The notes beneath the pieces were generated by a model. It was given only the letters and a program-made list of their open reading frames with translations. It was not told the origin of the DNA and ran no database searches. Positions 61,508-64,000 of a stretch of 64,000 bases of DNA are shown here, in pieces. How positions within the stretch are numbered: the stretch's first letter is position 1; the number at the start of each line of letters is the position of its first letter. Source of the DNA: an uncultured Veillonella sp. (lineage in GTDB: Bacteria; Bacillota; Negativicutes; Veillonellales; Veillonellaceae); the NCBI GenBank assembly GCA_900538355.1, contig UPXS01000003.1, forward strand, positions 62,001 to 126,000. Reading direction: 5' to 3'. Position numbers and translations under genes: made by a program.

Positions 61508-62779
61508 ATGTTTATAGATAGAGCGCGTGTCTTTGTTAAGGCCGGTGACGGTGGGGACGGCATGTCTAGCTTCCGCCGTGAGAAATACGTGCCAAATGGC
61601 GGCCCTAGTGGCGGCGATGGTGGTAAAGGGGCAGACGTTATATTTAAAGCGGACAAGAATATTAATACTCTTGTAGACTTTAGATATAAACGTCAGTTTA
61701 AGGCACCTGCTGGTGGTAATGGTGAAAGCTCCAATAAGCATGGTCGCGGTTCTGAGCCACTTATTATTCCGGTTCCGTTGGGCACTGTAATTAAAGAAGA
61801 AGAAACAGGTAAAATTTTCTGTGACCTCGTTAACGACGGTGATACGTTTGTTATTGCTAAAGGTGGTCGTGGTGGCCGTGGTAATGCACGCTTCCAAACA
61901 AGTGCTAACCGTGCACCTACATTTGCAGAAAAGGGTGAACCTGGTGAAGAGTTCTGGTTACAACTAGAGCTTAAAGTATTGGCAGATGTTGGTCTATTAG
62001 GCTATCCATCTGTTGGTAAGTCTAGTATTTTACGTAAGGTTTCTAAAGCGCAACCAGAGGTAGCTGCTTACCACTTTACTACATTGACACCTGTACTTGG
62101 GGTAGTAACCATCTCTGGAGACCGTAGTTTTGTATTAGCCGATATTCCTGGTCTTATTGAAGGGGCTAGCGAAGGTGTTGGCCTAGGGCATAACTTCTTG
62201 CGTCACGTAGAACGGACTAACATTTTAATTCACGTCCTTGATGTATCTGGTATGGAAGGTCGCGATCCAAAGGTTGATTTTGATGCTATTAATGAAGAAC
62301 TTCGTAAATATTCTGAAAAATTAGCCAATAAAAAACAAATTGTTGCACTTAATAAGATTGATATGGTCTTTGATGATACAACAATTCCTGATACAAAAAA
62401 ATATTTTGAAGATAAAGGATATGAAGTATTCCTTATCAATGCATTAAGCGGTGAAGGCTTACCAGAGCTCATGGAACGAGCTTACTACTATGTAGAAAAC
62501 TACGAGCCAGAACCAGAAGCAACTGATGATACAGTTGTATACGAAGCAAAACCAGATGTGGAATTCGTTATTACTCGTGGTGATGATGCTGCATTCTATA
62601 TTACCGGTAAACGTATTGAACGCTTAGTGGCAATGACAAATTTAAGTGATGACCAATCTCTTCGTAGATTCCAACGCATCTGGCGTTTTATGGAGCTCGA
62701 TGCTAAATTGAAAGAAAAAGGTTGTAAAGACGGTGATGAAGTTGTGATTGGCGATCAACGCTTTACATTCCAAGAGTAG
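61508..62779 (+). CDS. obgE: GTPase Obg (CgtA)
   Basis: Essential GTPase of 50S ribosome assembly and stress response. The 423-aa protein has the glycine-rich Obg fold (1-158, AGDGGDGMSSFRREK and GGPSGGDGGKGADV), the G domain (GYPSVGKSS, DIPGLIEGAS, NKIDM) and the C-terminal OCT domain (about 350-423), which not all Obg proteins have. It precedes yhbY and proB, as in many Firmicutes. Confidence 0.97.
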   Translation: MFIDRARVFVKAGDGGDGMSSFRREKYVPNGGPSGGDGGKGADVIFKADKNINTLVDFRYKRQFKAPAGGNGESSNKHGRGSEPLIIPVPLGTVIKEEETGKIFCDLVNDGDTFVIAKGGRGGRGNARFQTSANRAPTFAEKGEPGEEFWLQLELKVLADVGLLGYPSVGKSSILRKVSKAQPEVAAYHFTTLTPVLGVVTISGDRSFVLADIPGLIEGASEGVGLGHNFLRHVERTNILIHVLDVSGMEGRDPKVDFDAINEELRKYSEKLANKKQIVALNKIDMVFDDTTIPDTKKYFEDKGYEVFLINALSGEGLPELMERAYYYVENYEPEPEATDDTVVYEAKPDVEFVITRGDDAAFYITGKRIERLVAMTNLSDDQSLRRFQRIWRFMELDAKLKEKGCKDGDEVVIGDQRFTFQE

Positions 62780-62787
62780 GAGTAATA

Positions 62788-63072
62788 ATGACAGGAAAAC
62801 AAAAACGGTATTTACGTTCTTTGGCAGCAACAATGCCACCAGTAGTTCAAATTGGTAAAAATGGTTTAGAAAATAGTGTTATTGATAGTGCTCGCGCAGC
62901 ATTAATGGCTCGTGAATTAATCAAGGTAAAATTACTCAACAATAGCCCTGAAGATAAGACGATTTTCCAAGAGTTAGCTGATATGCTTGGTGCTGAATTA
63001 GTCCAAGTTATCGGCTTTAACGGTGTATTATATAAAGCTAAAAAAGAACCAAAAATTATTCTACCTAAATAA
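62788..63072 (+). CDS. yhbY: CRS1/YhbY-domain RNA-binding protein
   Basis: Small RNA-binding protein (94 aa) associated with the pre-50S subunit in other bacteria. It has GKQKRYLRSLAATMPPVVQIGKNGL, the GxxG loop typical of this KH-like domain, and LINNSPEDK-like ELIKVKLLNNSPEDK. It lies 8 bp after obgE, fitting a shared role in large-subunit assembly. Confidence 0.95.
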   Translation: MTGKQKRYLRSLAATMPPVVQIGKNGLENSVIDSARAALMARELIKVKLLNNSPEDKTIFQELADMLGAELVQVIGFNGVLYKAKKEPKIILPK

Positions 63073-63139
63073 ATCGTCATATTACTAACATGTATTATAT
63101 GGGGGTCTACATAACCTGTTAGCCCTAGGAGGTTATTCT

Positions 63140-64000
63140 ATGCGCAGTGCTATCATCAACGCAAAAAGAATAGTAGTTAAAGTAGGCAGTAGTACGCTTT
63201 GTTATGCTAATGGTCATTTAAACCTAGAACGCATTGAACGATTAGTACGCCAACTATCAGATTTAGCTAACCAAGGTAAAGAGGTTATCCTCGTTTCTTC
63301 TGGTGCAACAGGTGCTGGACTGGCCCCTTTAGGATTTAAGGAAAAACCTAGAGACCTTGTATTAAAACAAGCTGCTGCAGCAGTAGGACAAGGCATCCTT
63401 ATTCATATGTATGAGCGTATGTTTCGTGAATATGGTCGTACAGTAGGTCAAATTCTTTTAACAAAAGAAGATAGTACTGGTCGCCATAGTTATCTTAATT
63501 TGCGTAATACATTACATACGTTATTGCAACTCAATGTTATTCCTATCATTAATGAAAATGACGTGGTTGCCATTGAAGAATTTAAAATCGGAGATAATGA
63601 TACTTTATCTGCTACCGTAGCAGGTATTGTAGATGCTGATTTGCTCATTATTTTGTCTGATATTGAAGGCTTATATACAGCTAATCCAGCTACTCATCCA
63701 GATGCTACATTAATAGAAACAGTTTCTGAAATTACTGATGAAACCTATGCTATTGCAGGTGGAGCAGGATCTAACATGGGTACTGGTGGTATGTATACTA
63801 AAATTAAAGCGGCTCATATGGCTACAAACTCAGGCGTACCGATGGTAATCACATCTGGTGAAGTGGAAGATTCTGTTCGTCGTGTATGTAAGGGCGAACA
63901 AATTGGTACTCTCTTTGAAGCGCATGATGCTGGGCTATCAGGTAAACATCATTGGCTTGCCTTTGGTAAACGATTGAAAGGGTCAATCACTATTGATGAT
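63140..64000 (+). CDS. proB: Glutamate 5-kinase, N-terminal part (runs off the right edge)
   Basis: First enzyme of proline synthesis, making glutamyl 5-phosphate. The first 287 residues are present and open to the window end. They show the amino-acid-kinase fold: VVKVGSSTL at the start, ILVSSGATGAG, PIINENDVVAIEEFKIGDND, and DLLIILSDIEGLYTANP with the GTGGMYTKIKAA loop. Complete enzymes continue into a PUA domain, and its beginning seems to be reached near the edge. AGGAGG (63127-63132) fixes the ATG. proA probably follows outside the window. Confidence 0.95.
   Translation, partial: MRSAIINAKRIVVKVGSSTLCYANGHLNLERIERLVRQLSDLANQGKEVILVSSGATGAGLAPLGFKEKPRDLVLKQAAAAVGQGILIHMYERMFREYGRTVGQILLTKEDSTGRHSYLNLRNTLHTLLQLNVIPIINENDVVAIEEFKIGDNDTLSATVAGIVDADLLIILSDIEGLYTANPATHPDATLIETVSEITDETYAIAGGAGSNMGTGGMYTKIKAAHMATNSGVPMVITSGEVEDSVRRVCKGEQIGTLFEAHDAGLSGKHHWLAFGKRLKGSITIDD

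Overview
The window looks like a chromosomal segment of a Veillonella-type bacterium (Negativicutes: a diderm member of the Firmicutes). This is inferred from gene content and order, not from a database match. Firmicutes-style clusters (rimP-nusA-rnpM-ylxQ-infB-rbfA-nrnA-truB-ribF; rpsO-pnp) stand beside a complete ADP-heptose/LPS inner-core cluster, a csaB gene preceded by a DUF5693 membrane protein, and a single-chain pyruvate carboxylase. The DNA is AT-rich, intergenic DNA more so. No tRNA, rRNA, CRISPR array, insertion sequence or prophage was seen.

Layout. 1-4827: the end of an M18 aminopeptidase, pyruvate carboxylase and nrdR, with NrdR-box-like palindromes upstream. 4853-12540: an M19 dipeptidase, then gmhA-hldE-hldD-gmhB-two heptosyltransferases-exonuclease, making and transferring heptose for lipopolysaccharide. 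12611-14430: a second M18 aminopeptidase and a small unknown gene. 14562-18236: an ABC importer operon with two tandem paralogous binding lipoproteins. 18283-21434: rpsO, a candidate small RNA, pnp and dut. 21581-23308: a Nudix hydrolase and deoB. 23552-26162 (minus strand): a three-domain RNA kinase-phosphatase-ligase and rpsT. 26436-31096: polA, coaE, a lytic transglycosylase and an unknown gene. 31361-42793: one long run of translation and RNA-maturation genes ending in a chorismate mutase-shikimate kinase fusion, recD2 and a comF-like gene. 42843-47262: an HD-GYP gene, a roughly 900 bp gap holding a strongly structured non-coding RNA with its own promoter and terminator, an amino-acid ABC importer and a cold-shock gene. 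47504-64000: hpf, secA, prfB (with a programmed frameshift), DUF2993, DUF5693, csaB, split transketolase, ftsE-ftsX-M23 peptidase-S41 protease, obgE, yhbY and the start of proB.

Functional themes are envelope building (heptose, CsaB, FtsEX with a murein hydrolase, SecA), translation and its control (RimP to RbfA, S15, S20, RF2, HPF) and nucleic-acid repair (PolA, RecD2, the RNA-repair fusion).

The points most worth a second look are: (1) a single polypeptide joining polynucleotide kinase, calcineurin-like phosphatase and a T4 Rnl1-like RNA ligase, resembling the T4 tRNA-repair pair in one chain; (2) an unassigned ~230-nt GC-rich structured RNA at 43894-44126; (3) a prfB frameshift site that uses UAA instead of the usual UGA; (4) a textbook intrinsic terminator inside the comF-like coding sequence; (5) a chorismate mutase-shikimate kinase fusion lacking the usual shikimate-binding arginine; (6) a perfect inverted repeat around the -35 of the secA promoter.
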